A stretch of 64,000 bases of DNA from an uncultured bacterium (GCA_937924755.1 CALEVZ010000057.1:1-64000); one strand, 5' to 3'; positions 51,359 to 60,938 are shown, numbered from the stretch's first letter. Made by a program: numbers and translations. Notes: generated by a model not told the origin, from the sequence alone.

Positions 51359-53292
51359 TTCTCCGCCCGCTCGTCCAGGGCGGCGCGGATCTCCTGCGCC
51401 AGGCGGTGGATCTCGAACGGCTTCTGGAGAAAGCGGACCATTCCGGCGGCGGCGCCCAGCCGTACCGCCTGGTCGGCGGTGTAGCCGGACATCATGATGA
51501 CCGCCAGGCGGGGCCAGCGCTCGACCAGATTGACCGCCAGGTCCACGCCGCTGGCATCGGGCAGCACCAGATCGGTGAGCAACACGTCCGGCTGCGCTGC
51601 GTCGTCCAGGACTGCCGCCTCCCCCGCGCTGCCCGCCTCCGTGACCCGGTAGCCGAGCCCGGTCAGGACTTCGGCGAGCGCCGTACGGATGCCCTCCTCG
51701 TCCTCGACGAGCAGGATGTGCTCCCCTCGCCCGGCCAGCTCCTCGAGCCCCTCCACGGACGGCAGCTCCCCGGAGGGCGTGCGGGGCCGCTCCCTGTCGC
51801 GCGGCAGGATGACGGTAAAGGTGCTGCCCACCCCCACGTCACTGCTCACCTCCACGCTCCCGCCCAGGCCGGTGACGATGCCGTGGACCACGGCGAGCCC
51901 GATGCCGGTCCCCCGCCCCGCCTCCTTGGTGGTGAAAAACGGCTCGAAGATACGGCGACGGATTTCCGGTGGAATGCCGCACCCGCCGTCGCGCACCGCA
52001 AGCCATACCTTGCCCTCCCCAGCGCCGGTGCGCAGCTCGACCACGCCGCCCTCCGGCATGGCGTCGGCGGCGTTGACCACCAGATTGATGAGCACCTGTT
52101 CCAGCTGGCCGCGGTCCGCCCGCACCACCGCCTCGCCGTCCGCGGGCACGACCCGGAGCTCGACGTTTTCCCGCACCAGGCGGCGCAGCATGTTGAGGAC
52201 ACCGTTGATCATCTGATTGACGTCCACCGCCTCGAGGCGCGCCGTGTCCTGGCGGGAGAAGAGCAGCAGCTGTCGGGTCAGCGCCGCCCCGCGCCTAATC
52301 TGGTCACTCAGCTCCTCGCAGCGGGCGCGCAGCGTGGGGGTGAGCGAACCGTCCGATTTCACCAGCATCACCACCGAAGCCATCGCCTGCAGAATGTTGT
52401 TCATGTCGTGGGCGAGGCCACCGGCGAGCTGCCCGAGCGCTTCCATCTTCTGGGCGGCAACCAGCTGTTCCTGCAGCCGACGGGCTTCGGTGATGTCGGA
52501 GAACACCCCGCGCAGTCCGACCGAGGCGCCGTTCTCCCGCACTGGCGTACTCAGCGTCCGCGCCCAGCGGATCTCACCGGAGCCGTTGCGGTAGCGGAAC
52601 TCGTAGGGCCCCAGCCGCTCCTGCAACACCTCGCGAAATCGCCGCTCCACCCCCGCCAAGTCTTCGGGGTAAACGACGGCCGAGAAGTGCTTTCCGGTCA
52701 GCTCTTCCGGGGCGTACCCCATGACCCGGCGGGCCGCCGGGCTGATGTAGGTGAGGATCCCGCCGGCATCGGTGGCAAAGATCACGTCGCTGATGTCCTC
52801 CACCAGGTGGCGGTACTTCTCCTCGCTGGCGCGCAGAGCATCCTCCGCGCGGCGACGCTCGGTGACATCCTCGAGGAAGGCCATCACCAATTGCCGGCCG
52901 CACACGACCACGTGGGCGGTGGAAATGCGCACGCAGCGCCCGCGTCCCGGCGTACCGGCGACCGGCAGCCACCCTTCCACCCCGGCGCGCCCCGCCTGGG
53001 TGGCCAGGGTGTCACGTACGCCGCTCCCCAGGGGACAGCTCTGGCACAACTCCCCCCAGCCGCAGCCGCGCGGGTCGTCCAGCCGGTTGACGCAGCCAAG
53101 CGCCTCGCCGGGGGCGAGCCCGACCATTTCCGCCGGATCGGATCGGCCGGCCAAGGCCGCCGCCGCGGCGTTGGCCAGCACCACGCGGCGCTCGCAGTCC
53201 AGCACCAGAAGCGCCAGCGGCGCGTCGGCGAAAACCGCCTGAATGCCCTCCAGCACTGCCTGGCTCGGTAATCCCTTCGCCCGGTCCCGCAC
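51355..53292 (-). CDS. Hybrid sensor histidine kinase (PAS-PAS-HisKA-HATPase-receiver)
   Basis: About 645 residues without a membrane helix, so probably cytoplasmic. The first PAS-like domain (LEGIQAVFADAPLALLVLDCERRVV) contains a Cys cluster (GCGWGELCQSCPLG). A second PAS domain (YRHLVEDISDVIFATDAGGILTYIS) is followed by HisKA with the phospho-His (LGQLAGGLAHDMNNIL), HATPase (NLVVNAADAMPEG; VRDGGCGIPPE; GTGIGLAVVHGIV) and a receiver domain (ILLVEDEEG; VLLTDLVLPDASG; FLQKPFE). The start is uncertain: GTG at 53292 with GGGGAG 7 nt upstream, or GTG at 53325. The Cys cluster could sense redox or metal. Confidence 0.88.
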   Translation of the reverse strand: MRDRAKGLPSQAVLEGIQAVFADAPLALLVLDCERRVVLANAAAAALAGRSDPAEMVGLAPGEALGCVNRLDDPRGCGWGELCQSCPLGSGVRDTLATQAGRAGVEGWLPVAGTPGRGRCVRISTAHVVVCGRQLVMAFLEDVTERRRAEDALRASEEKYRHLVEDISDVIFATDAGGILTYISPAARRVMGYAPEELTGKHFSAVVYPEDLAGVERRFREVLQERLGPYEFRYRNGSGEIRWARTLSTPVRENGASVGLRGVFSDITEARRLQEQLVAAQKMEALGQLAGGLAHDMNNILQAMASVVMLVKSDGSLTPTLRARCEELSDQIRRGAALTRQLLLFSRQDTARLEAVDVNQMINGVLNMLRRLVRENVELRVVPADGEAVVRADRGQLEQVLINLVVNAADAMPEGGVVELRTGAGEGKVWLAVRDGGCGIPPEIRRRIFEPFFTTKEAGRGTGIGLAVVHGIVTGLGGSVEVSSDVGVGSTFTVILPRDRERPRTPSGELPSVEGLEELAGRGEHILLVEDEEGIRTALAEVLTGLGYRVTEAGSAGEAAVLDDAAQPDVLLTDLVLPDASGVDLAVNLVERWPRLAVIMMSGYTADQAVRLGAAAGMVRFLQKPFEIHRLAQEIRAALDERAEK

Positions 53293-53450
53293 CTTCGTGC
53301 TCCCCGCCCCCCCGGGGGAATCCACCCTTCCTGCCTCGCACACCGCGGCGCACCGCACCACCCTGCGCAGCGTGCTTACGGGCACCCTCCCCCGGGCACG
53401 ATGATTCAACGAGAGTTTATCACGGTGGCAAGCGATGAGACCGAAATGAC

Positions 53451-54101
53451 TTACAGCGTGATCCCGAGGTCGCCGAGATCGAGGGTGGTTTGCGTGGGCC
53501 GCGCCTGGCGGCGTGGGCGGGGCGGGAACCCCTTGGAGACGAACTCGAAGGCGTCGATCTTCTCGAACGACAGGTCGTTGAGGATCGCCTCGTCGCTCGC
53601 CCGGCCGTTGCCGTTGCCGCCGCCCGGCGCCCCCGGCCTCTCGCCGGTGCGCCACAGCGCCACGAACACCCTGGACGGGCTCCCCAGGGCGTCCACCATC
53701 GCCCTGAACAGCACTGGCCGCTCCCGCCGCGTCAGCTCCGCCAGCGCCGCTTCCAGGGCCTCGGCGTCGCTGGCCGCCCCGGAAAGCGGCACCTCCGGAC
53801 CCAGCAGCTGACCGATGCGCAACGGCTGCAGTTCCAGGTAGTACGCCCAGTCCGCCAGGTGCGGCGGGACGTCCTTCTTCCAGGCGTGGTAGCAGAAGTC
53901 GTGGTAGATGAGCGCCAGCGTCAAGAACCGGATTGCCGCCCGGTGGCGGGCCAGCTCGTTCGGGGCGGCGGTCAGGCCCCGCTCGGCGAGCAGCTTCCAG
54001 GTCTGCCTCGCCCACTCCATCTCCGAGGCGCCGAGCACGCGGAACAGCTCCTCGGCGGCCACCTCCAGCTGATCCCAGGTGATGCTCTTGGCGGACGACA
54101 T
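53451..54101 (-). CDS. Conserved-looking protein of unknown function
   Basis: A 216-residue soluble protein. Aromatic/His-rich segments FLTLALIYHDFCYHAWKKD and DWAYYLELQPLRIGQLLG suggest a helical core; a Gly/Asn-rich linker (GGGNGNGRASDE) precedes a C-terminal tail ending LDLGDLGITL. The ATG at 54101 has GGGAGG 7 nt upstream; another ATG two codons earlier is too close to it. It diverges from the M14 peptidase. I do not recognise the family. Confidence 0.6.
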   Translation of the reverse strand: MSSAKSITWDQLEVAAEELFRVLGASEMEWARQTWKLLAERGLTAAPNELARHRAAIRFLTLALIYHDFCYHAWKKDVPPHLADWAYYLELQPLRIGQLLGPEVPLSGAASDAEALEAALAELTRRERPVLFRAMVDALGSPSRVFVALWRTGERPGAPGGGNGNGRASDEAILNDLSFEKIDAFEFVSKGFPPRPRRQARPTQTTLDLGDLGITL

Positions 54102-54139
54102 GCGCATGCCTCCCGCGCCGGGCGCAGAATATTACTTTA

Positions 54140-54153
54140 GCAGATCCATCTGC
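54140..54153. promoter_or_regulatory. Palindrome in the divergent M14/unknown-gene intergenic region
   Basis: GCAGAT-CC-ATCTGC has perfect 6-bp arms in the 121-bp gap between two divergent genes. On the minus strand it abuts a TAAAGTAATAT stretch that could hold a -10 box. It could be an operator; this is a guess from position. Confidence 0.3.
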
Positions 54154-54222
54154 ATCGGGACACGCTAGACTGCCGCCGCTGCGGCGAAGCTGCCCCCACC
54201 GGCGTCGCAGCGGGAGGTGCCC

Positions 54223-56808
54223 ATGCGCATCCGTCTCGTGCTTGCCGGCCAGCTCCTCGCCGCCGCGGCCGCCGCGCAGATCCCCTCGCCGTCGGCGTTT
54301 TTGGGTCGTGAGGTAGGTGCCGATCGCTATCTCGCTCCCTGGCCCGAGGTGGTGCGCTATTTCCAGGCACTGGCGGCCGCCTCCGACCGCGTGGCGCTGG
54401 ACTCCATGGGAACCACCACGTTGGGCAACGACATGCCGCTGGCCATCATCACCTCTCCCGCCAACCACGCCCGTCTGGCGCGCTATGTCGACGTCGCCCG
54501 GCGGCTCGCCGCGCCAGACAGGCTGCCCCCCGGCGAGGCCGAAGCGCTGATCGTCGAGGGCAAGCCCATCGTTCTGGTGACCGGCACCATCCATGCCACC
54601 GAGGTGGCGGCGACGCAGATGGCCATGCTCCTCGCCCACGAGCTGGCGACGACCGAGGACCCCGAAGTGCTGGGGTGGCTCGAGGCGGTGATCCTGTTGC
54701 TGGCTCCCTCCATCAACCCGGACGGGCAACTCATGGTGGTGGACTGGTACAACCGCTACCTGGGCACGGAGTACGAGGGCGGCCGCATGCCGTGGCTGTA
54801 CCACCACTACGCCGGGCACGACAACAACCGGGACTTCTACATGCTGGCCCTGGCCGAGTCGCGCGCCGTCAACGAGGTGCTCTACCACCGCTTTCACCCG
54901 CAGGTCTTTCTCGACCTACACCAGATGGGCTCTCTGGGACCGCGAATGTTCGTGCCGCCGCAGACCGATCCGCTGGCACCCGAGGTCCACCCTCTGGTCT
55001 TTCGCACGGCCGACCTTTTCGGCACCGCCATGGCGCTGCGCCTGGAGGAAGCCGGCCACACCGGGGTGGGCAGCAACATGATTTTCGATTCCTACTGGCC
55101 GGGGGGGACCCGTAACACGGCCTGGTGGAAGAACGTCGTCGGGCTGCTCACCGAGGTGGCCTCGGCGCGCCTGGCCACCCCCATCTTCATCGACCCGGGC
55201 GAGCTGCGCGGCGGCGGCAAGGGGTTCCCCGACTACCAGCGGCGCGCCAACTTCCCCTCCCCGTGGCCGGGGGGGTGGTGGCGCCTGGCCGACATCATCG
55301 CCTACGAGCGGGTGGCCACCCTGGCGCTGCTCGAGGCCGTGGCCATCCACGCCCGCGACGTGCTCCGCAACTTCGCCCGTATGGGCAGCGAGGCGGCAGC
55401 ACGCGGCGCCTCGCAACCGCCCTTCGCCTTTTTGATCCCCCCCGATCAGCACGATCCGGTGGCCGCCGAGCTCCTGGTGGAGCTGCTGCTGCGCCACGGC
55501 GTCCGGCTCGCGCGCGCCGAGGGGGAGTTGCGCGTCGGCCGTCAGGTGTTCCCGCCGGGGACCTTCGTGGTACCGGCGGCGCAGCCGTACCGCGAGTTCC
55601 TCATGACCATGCTGCGCCCGCAGCGCTACCCGGAGGTGACGGCCGAGGCCGGCGGGGCGGTCCTGCCGCCCTACGACGCCACCACCTGGTCGCTGCCCAT
55701 CGCCATGGGGGTGGAGGTTGTCGAAGCGGAGACGCCCCTCGCCGGCGCTACCGCGCCGCTGGCGGCGCTGCCTGCGGTGGCGGCCCCCGTCGGGGAGGCC
55801 GCCGGCGGCTATCTCCTGCCCCACGCCGCCGACACTACGCCGATCGCCGTCAACCGCGTGCTCAAGGCGGGTGGAGACGTCTACTGGCTGATGGAAGCGG
55901 CGGGCGAGATCGCCCGCGGCGACGTGTGGTTCCCCCAAAGCCGCGCCGCGCTCACCCAGCTTGCCGGTGGCGCGGCCGCTCTCCGCCTGGCGCCGCGGCC
56001 GCTCGCCACCGCCCCGGCGGGGCGCGCGCTGCGCCTGGCTGCCCCACGCGTCGGCCTGTACCGGCCGTGGAGCGCCTCCATGGACGAGGGCTGGACCCGG
56101 CTGCTGCTCGATCGCTACGAGTTCAACCACCGCCCGGTGCGCAACGACGAGCTGTGGCGCGGGCGCCTGGAAGGCATCGACGTGCTCATCCTGCCCGATG
56201 TCTCCGCCCCCATCATTCGCGACGGCGTCGCCCCGGAGGGCGGGCGCGATGAGGTCATACCCCCCGACTACCGGGGTGGCATCGGCCGCGAGGGCGGGGA
56301 GGCCATCAAGCGCTGGGTCGAGGGCGGCGGCACCCTGATTGCGGTCAACGCCGCCGCCGAGTACGCCATCGCTCTCTTCGGGCTGCCGGTGAGCAACACG
56401 CTCGATCAGGTCAGTTCCGACACCTTCTCGGCGCCGGGCACGAGCCTGCGCGTGGTGCTCGACACCGAGCACCCGCTGGCGTGGGGGCTGCGCGCCGAAG
56501 AGGTGATCTACGCCGACGACCCGCCGGCATTCGTCACCCGGCTGCCGAGACCCGGCTGGTCGCGGCGGGTGGTGGCCCGCTACCCCGACGACCGCCGCGA
56601 CATCCTGGTGTCGGGCTACCTCAAAGGGGAAACGCTGCTCGCCCGCCGCGCCGCCCTGGTCGAGATCGGAGTGGGGGAAGGCAAGGTGCTGCTGTTCGGC
56701 TTCAAGCCGTGCCATCGCGCCCAGACCCACCGCACCTTCAAGCTGCTCTTCAACGCCCTCTACCTCGCCGGCGCCAAACCCGTCGAGCTTGACTCGAAGC
56801 GGCGGTGA
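54223..56808 (+). CDS. M14-family zinc carboxypeptidase-like protein with C-terminal extension
   Basis: An exported metallopeptidase of 861 residues. Signal peptide MRIRLVLAGQLLAAAAAAQ; zinc ligands H124, E127 (GTIHATEVAATQ) and H233 (FLDLHQMG); substrate-binding NNRDF with R203. The peptidase domain spans about 40-400. A long C-terminal part follows, including a segment resembling a glutamine-amidotransferase-like fold (IDVLILPDVSA; IKRWVEGGGTLIAVN; VLLFGFKPCHRAQT, about 650-850) without an evident Cys nucleophile. GGGAGG lies five nt before the ATG at 54223. The catalytic Glu near the end of the M14 domain was not located with certainty. Confidence 0.85.
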   Translation: MRIRLVLAGQLLAAAAAAQIPSPSAFLGREVGADRYLAPWPEVVRYFQALAAASDRVALDSMGTTTLGNDMPLAIITSPANHARLARYVDVARRLAAPDRLPPGEAEALIVEGKPIVLVTGTIHATEVAATQMAMLLAHELATTEDPEVLGWLEAVILLLAPSINPDGQLMVVDWYNRYLGTEYEGGRMPWLYHHYAGHDNNRDFYMLALAESRAVNEVLYHRFHPQVFLDLHQMGSLGPRMFVPPQTDPLAPEVHPLVFRTADLFGTAMALRLEEAGHTGVGSNMIFDSYWPGGTRNTAWWKNVVGLLTEVASARLATPIFIDPGELRGGGKGFPDYQRRANFPSPWPGGWWRLADIIAYERVATLALLEAVAIHARDVLRNFARMGSEAAARGASQPPFAFLIPPDQHDPVAAELLVELLLRHGVRLARAEGELRVGRQVFPPGTFVVPAAQPYREFLMTMLRPQRYPEVTAEAGGAVLPPYDATTWSLPIAMGVEVVEAETPLAGATAPLAALPAVAAPVGEAAGGYLLPHAADTTPIAVNRVLKAGGDVYWLMEAAGEIARGDVWFPQSRAALTQLAGGAAALRLAPRPLATAPAGRALRLAAPRVGLYRPWSASMDEGWTRLLLDRYEFNHRPVRNDELWRGRLEGIDVLILPDVSAPIIRDGVAPEGGRDEVIPPDYRGGIGREGGEAIKRWVEGGGTLIAVNAAAEYAIALFGLPVSNTLDQVSSDTFSAPGTSLRVVLDTEHPLAWGLRAEEVIYADDPPAFVTRLPRPGWSRRVVARYPDDRRDILVSGYLKGETLLARRAALVEIGVGEGKVLLFGFKPCHRAQTHRTFKLLFNALYLAGAKPVELDSKRR

Positions 56809-56823
56809 GCCTAGGTTCGCGCA

Positions 56824-58479
56824 ATGGCAGCGAAGTTCCTCGCGGTTGTTTTCCTGGCAGTGCCGCTCCTCGACGCGGTCGTCATGGTCTCGCCTCGGCT
56901 GGGCGGCGCCGGCGTCGTTGCCTGGCTTCTTCTGTGGCTCGCTCTGGCAACCAGGGCGGTCGGGGCGGCGGTTTCTTTGCTGGCCACCGCGCGTCGCCGC
57001 CCCGCCGCCGCACTCCCCCTGTTCGCCGCCCTCTTCGTCTTCGCGGCCGTCGTCATCCATCTCAACGACCCGCGCGTCCTCCATCACGAGACGACGCAGG
57101 AAATCGGATGTGCTCTGCGGACGCTCGCCACCTCCCCCAGCCGGGGCTGGGCCGACACCTGCCTGTTCGGCTATCCCACCCGGCAACACCTCCTGCCCGC
57201 CCTTCCCAGCTTGTTTTTGGGCAGGACGCAGACGGCGCTGCACGTGGGCAGCGCGGCGTACCTGCTGGTGGGCCTACTGGTCTTCGCCCACGGTCTCGCC
57301 GGCCAATACGAACAACGGCGCGACGGATTCCCACTCGCCGCGCTGGTGGTGGTGCTGCTCACCCACTTTTATTTCTTCCATCACTTCATGCTCGCCTTCG
57401 AGCAAAGCGTGTATCCGATGCTGTTCACGATGACGGCCACCGGCCTCGTGCTGTGTTTCGAGAACCGCCCGAAATCAATCACCCTGTGGCTCGTCGGGTT
57501 TGCCGTGCTGGCCTCCATCCACGCGTACACCCCGGCTCTGGCCACGGTGGGTCTGGCGTGCCTGTGGCTTCTCTCGACCGCCCGGCGCCCCGACGTGCCT
57601 GCCCCGCTGCGGCGTACGGCGGTGGTGGTGCTTGTCGGTTCCCTCACCTCGCTCGGTCTCTCGTTTGCGTATCGGAGTGAGCAATTCGCCGATCGGACCC
57701 GTTCGATCGTCGAGCTCGCCGCGGATCTCAGGGAAGCGGCGTACCACCTCTTCATTCGTTCGGCGGCCCTGGAGACGTTCACCCCCGCCCTGACGGCAGG
57801 GGTTTTCGCCCTCGCCCTGGCGGCGTGCCTGGCGGGCGCAGCCGGCTGGCGCGGCGCGGCCGTCGCCGCCTGGATTCTCGCCGTTTTTGCGGCGGCCCTG
57901 GTGATGCGCGGCTACACCTGGTATGCGGTGCACTTCCGCCTGCATCGCGCGTTGGTAGCGACTCCCCTGTTGGCGGCCTTGGTGGGCGAGGTCTGGCGGC
58001 GCTGGGCGCCGGACGGCCGGCGAGCGCGTGCCCTGCTCGCGGTGGCGTTGGGAGTCGTGGCGGCTGCCGGTCTGGCTTTGCAGCACACCGTACTGACCAC
58101 CCGGGGCGACGGCCGACAGGCAGCTTTCATCGCCTGGTGGCGGGAGACGGCACCGGTGCCGGCGGGTGCACCGGCCGAACTTTACGTCTTGCCGGCCGAG
58201 CACGAGGGTGGGCTAGTGAATATCGACGACTTCTTGCAGTACTTCGAGCCGGCGGTGAAGTCCCGCGCCCTGCTCGGCGAGACCGACTGCGCGCAGCTGC
58301 GCGCGCGGCTGAAGGCACGCCAGGAGGCAACGCCCGTGCTGGCGCTGACCACCTCTTTGTTGACCTTGCGCGAGTGCGCCGCAGTCGACGTCCCACAACC
58401 GCTGGCCACTTTTTCGTTTAGCACCGACACGCCGCTGATGCTCGTGCCGCTCGACTCCTCGCGGCCGCGCGCCAACTAG
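56824..58479 (+). CDS. Large polytopic membrane protein, unknown function
   Basis: A 551-residue protein with about eleven to twelve hydrophobic segments and a soluble C-terminal domain (PAELYVLPAEHEGGLVNIDDF). HLNDPRVLHHETTQE after the second or third helix has the placement of an acidic loop motif in GT-C glycosyltransferases, and GYPTRQHLLPALPSLFLG resembles the following helix of that fold, but I would not assign the family firmly. It starts 15 bp after the M14 gene and ends 3 bp before the stop of rplQ on the other strand. Confidence 0.6.
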   Translation: MAAKFLAVVFLAVPLLDAVVMVSPRLGGAGVVAWLLLWLALATRAVGAAVSLLATARRRPAAALPLFAALFVFAAVVIHLNDPRVLHHETTQEIGCALRTLATSPSRGWADTCLFGYPTRQHLLPALPSLFLGRTQTALHVGSAAYLLVGLLVFAHGLAGQYEQRRDGFPLAALVVVLLTHFYFFHHFMLAFEQSVYPMLFTMTATGLVLCFENRPKSITLWLVGFAVLASIHAYTPALATVGLACLWLLSTARRPDVPAPLRRTAVVVLVGSLTSLGLSFAYRSEQFADRTRSIVELAADLREAAYHLFIRSAALETFTPALTAGVFALALAACLAGAAGWRGAAVAAWILAVFAAALVMRGYTWYAVHFRLHRALVATPLLAALVGEVWRRWAPDGRRARALLAVALGVVAAAGLALQHTVLTTRGDGRQAAFIAWWRETAPVPAGAPAELYVLPAEHEGGLVNIDDFLQYFEPAVKSRALLGETDCAQLRARLKARQEATPVLALTTSLLTLRECAAVDVPQPLATFSFSTDTPLMLVPLDSSRPRAN

Positions 58480-58482
58480 GAC

Positions 58483-58923
58483 TCACGACTGGCTCCGCCG
58501 CTCCTCCGCCGGTGCGGCTTCGGCGGTACCACCCTTTTTCTTCTCCTTCTTGACCGTGGGGAGCTTGTAATCCACCAGCTCGAGGATCGCCAGCTCGGCG
58601 CCATCGCCCTTGCGAGGGCCCAGCTTGACGATGCGGGTGTAGCCGCCGGGACGACTGGCAAAGCGCGGCCCGATCTCGGTGAACAGGCGCTTGATGAGGT
58701 CCCGGTCGGCTACCCAGCGGCCCACCAGCCGGCGGGCGTGGACGCCGTTGGCCATTCGCGTCCTAGTGATCATCCGCTCGATGATGGGCCTGAGCTCCTT
58801 GGCCTTGGGCAGGGTCGTGATGATCCGCTCGTGCTGGATCAGCGAACGCAGCTGATTGCGAAATAAGGCCCGCCGGTGTTCCGAGGTCCTCCCCAGTTTC
58901 CGTCCGGCCATGTTGTGTCTCAT
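58483..58923 (-). CDS. rplQ: 50S ribosomal protein L17
   Basis: A 146-residue ribosomal protein. MAGRKLGRTSEHRRALFRNQ and LITxxRIxTTLPKAKELRPIIERMIT-like sequence identify L17. The last 28 residues are a Lys/Glu/Ala-rich extension (VKKEKKKGGTAEAAPAEERR) beyond the E. coli length. GGAGG lies 6 nt before the ATG. It is the final gene of the operon; no terminator is visible before the convergent membrane-protein gene. Confidence 0.97.
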   Translation of the reverse strand: MRHNMAGRKLGRTSEHRRALFRNQLRSLIQHERIITTLPKAKELRPIIERMITRTRMANGVHARRLVGRWVADRDLIKRLFTEIGPRFASRPGGYTRIVKLGPRKGDGAELAILELVDYKLPTVKKEKKKGGTAEAAPAEERRSQS

Positions 58924-58938
58924 CGCTATCCTCCAACG

Positions 58939-59883
58939 TTACCTGGGAAGGTCGAAGCGCATCCCCAGCGACAGCCCCATGCCCTCCAGGCGCTCGCGCA
59001 CCTCGTTGAGCGCCTTCTTGCCAAAGCCGGGAGCGGTGATGAGTTCGTCCTCACTGCGGGTGACCAGCTCGCGCACGGTGTGCACCCCGGCGTTGCGCAG
59101 CAGGTTGGTGATGCGACCGCCCAGCTCCAGCGTTTCGATGTCCCGATCCAGAGCATCGTCACTCTGGGGAGCGGCTTCCGCCGCCCCCGACTCCGCCAGC
59201 CGGGTGAACAGCGGCAGGTGATCGGCGAGCAACCGTGCCGCCTGCGCCACGGCGGCCTGGGGCGTCGTGGCGCCGTTGGTCCAGACCTCCAGGATCAATT
59301 TCTCGTAGTCGGTGGCCTGACCGACCCGCGCCGCCTCGACCTTGAAGTTGGCCTTGCGCACGGGCGAAAAGGCGGCATCGAGGACGATGAAACCCACCCC
59401 CAGCTCATCGCTCTTCAGTTCATCCGCGGGAACGTAGCCGCGCCCCCGGCGAATGACCAGCTCCGCGTCCACCTGCCCCTCGTCGGAGAGGGTGGCGAGG
59501 TACATCCCGGGATCCACCACCTCGAGGCTCGACCCACCGTCGATGGCGCGGGAGGTGAGAACTCCGGGACCGCTGCCGCGCAGAGTGGCGCGGACTTCCT
59601 CGGCGCCGTGCACCCGCAGCGGCACCCGCTTGAGGTTGAGAATGAGGTCGGTGACGTCCTCCATGACGCCCGGGATGGAGTCGTACTCGTGGCTGACGCC
59701 GGCAAAACGCACCGCCACCACGGCGGCCCCCTCCACCGACGAGAGCAAGATGCGGCGCAACGAGTTACCGACGGTAACCCCCCAGCCCCGCTCGAAGGGC
59801 TGCGCCGAAAACGCCCCGAAGGTAGCCGTCACCTCGCCCTCCGGAACCACCGAGGCCGGCTTGTGCAGATCCAGACCCGCCAT
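58939..59883 (-). CDS. rpoA: RNA polymerase alpha subunit
   Basis: A 314-residue subunit: the N-terminal dimerisation domain has GWGVTVGNSLRRILLSSVEGAAV, and the C-terminal domain has ITNLLRNAGVHTVRELV and APGFGKKALNEVRERL for UP-element and activator contact. The ATG at 59883 has AAGGAGG 9 nt upstream; a TTG three codons earlier is unlikely. Standard position between rpsD and rplQ. Confidence 0.98.
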   Translation of the reverse strand: MAGLDLHKPASVVPEGEVTATFGAFSAQPFERGWGVTVGNSLRRILLSSVEGAAVVAVRFAGVSHEYDSIPGVMEDVTDLILNLKRVPLRVHGAEEVRATLRGSGPGVLTSRAIDGGSSLEVVDPGMYLATLSDEGQVDAELVIRRGRGYVPADELKSDELGVGFIVLDAAFSPVRKANFKVEAARVGQATDYEKLILEVWTNGATTPQAAVAQAARLLADHLPLFTRLAESGAAEAAPQSDDALDRDIETLELGGRITNLLRNAGVHTVRELVTRSEDELITAPGFGKKALNEVRERLEGMGLSLGMRFDLPR

Positions 59884-59897
59884 GATGAGCAACCTCC

Positions 59898-60524
59898 TTA
59901 CCGCGAGTACAGCTCAACGATGAGCTGCTCCTGGATGGGCAGGCGGATATCCTCACGCTTGGGCTCGGCCAGGACCTTACCCCTGAACCCCTCGGCGTCC
60001 AGCTCCAGCCAGGCCGGCACTCCCCGGCCTTGGGCGGTGTCGAGGGCGTCCACCACGAACACGTTGTTGCGCATCTGCTCTTTGAGCGCCACTTCCATCC
60101 CGGGCCGAACTTGGAACGACGGCACGTCCACGCGCCGGCCGTTGACCCGCACGTGGCCGTGCCGCACCAGCTGGCGGGCCTGTGCCCGCGAGGAGGCGAA
60201 GCCGAGGGAGTAAACCACGTTGTCCAGGCGCAGCTCGAGCAGACGCAGCAGATTGTCGCCGGTCACCCCCTTCTGCCGGGCCGCCTCGGCGAAGTAGCGG
60301 CGGAACTGCTTCTCCAGCACGCCGTAGACCCGCCGCACCTTCTGCTTCTCGCGCAGCTGCAGGCCGTAGGGCTGCATCTTGTTGCGCCGCTTGCCATGCT
60401 GGCCCGGCGCGTAGGAGCGGCGCTCCACCGCGCACTTCTCTTTAAAACAACGCTCCCCTTTCAGGAACAACTTCATGCCTTCACGGCGGCACAACCGGCA
60501 CACCGGCTCGTGATACCTGGCCAC
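59898..60524 (-). CDS. rpsD: 30S ribosomal protein S4
   Basis: A 208-residue primary 16S-binding protein. It carries the zinc-type N-terminus with C9, C12, C26 and C31, so it is the C-plus form. [21 protein letters not shown] and the S4 RNA-binding domain ([24 protein letters not shown]) follow. It starts with GTG at 60524. Confidence 0.98.
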   Translation of the reverse strand: MARYHEPVCRLCRREGMKLFLKGERCFKEKCAVERRSYAPGQHGKRRNKMQPYGLQLREKQKVRRVYGVLEKQFRRYFAEAARQKGVTGDNLLRLLELRLDNVVYSLGFASSRAQARQLVRHGHVRVNGRRVDVPSFQVRPGMEVALKEQMRNNVFVVDALDTAQGRGVPAWLELDAEGFRGKVLAEPKREDIRLPIQEQLIVELYSR

Positions 60525-60536
60525 GGAACTCCCTCC

Positions 60537-60938
60537 TTACACCCGCCGCCGCTTGGGCGGACGGCATCCGTTGTGCGGGATCGGGGTGACGTCCTTGATG
60601 CTCTTGATCTCCAACCCCGTCGCAGCGAGTGCCCTGATCGCCGACTCGCGACCCGCTCCCGGCCCCTTGATCTCCACGTCCACCGAGCGGACGCCATGAT
60701 CCTGCGCCTGCTCGGCGGCGTTGCGAGCCGCCAGCTGGGCGGCGTAGGGCGTCCCCTTGCGCGACCCCTTGTACCCGATCCGCCCGGCGGAGCTCCAGCA
60801 CAGCGCCCCGCCCGTGGCATCGCAGATGGTCACGATGGTGTTGTTGAACGTTGACTGGATATGCGCCACGGCGTGCGGGACATTTTTGCGCTCGCGCCGG
60901 CGCACCTTTTTCTTCGCCACCTTGGTCGTCTTTGCCAT
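60537..60938 (-). CDS. rpsK: 30S ribosomal protein S11
   Basis: A 133-residue platform protein: [39 protein letters not shown] and the C-terminal [20 protein letters not shown]. The ATG at 60938 ([11 protein letters not shown]) is chosen over a GTG four codons earlier. Confidence 0.98.
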   Translation of the reverse strand: MAKTTKVAKKKVRRRERKNVPHAVAHIQSTFNNTIVTICDATGGALCWSSAGRIGYKGSRKGTPYAAQLAARNAAEQAQDHGVRSVDVEIKGPGAGRESAIRALAATGLEIKSIKDVTPIPHNGCRPPKRRRV

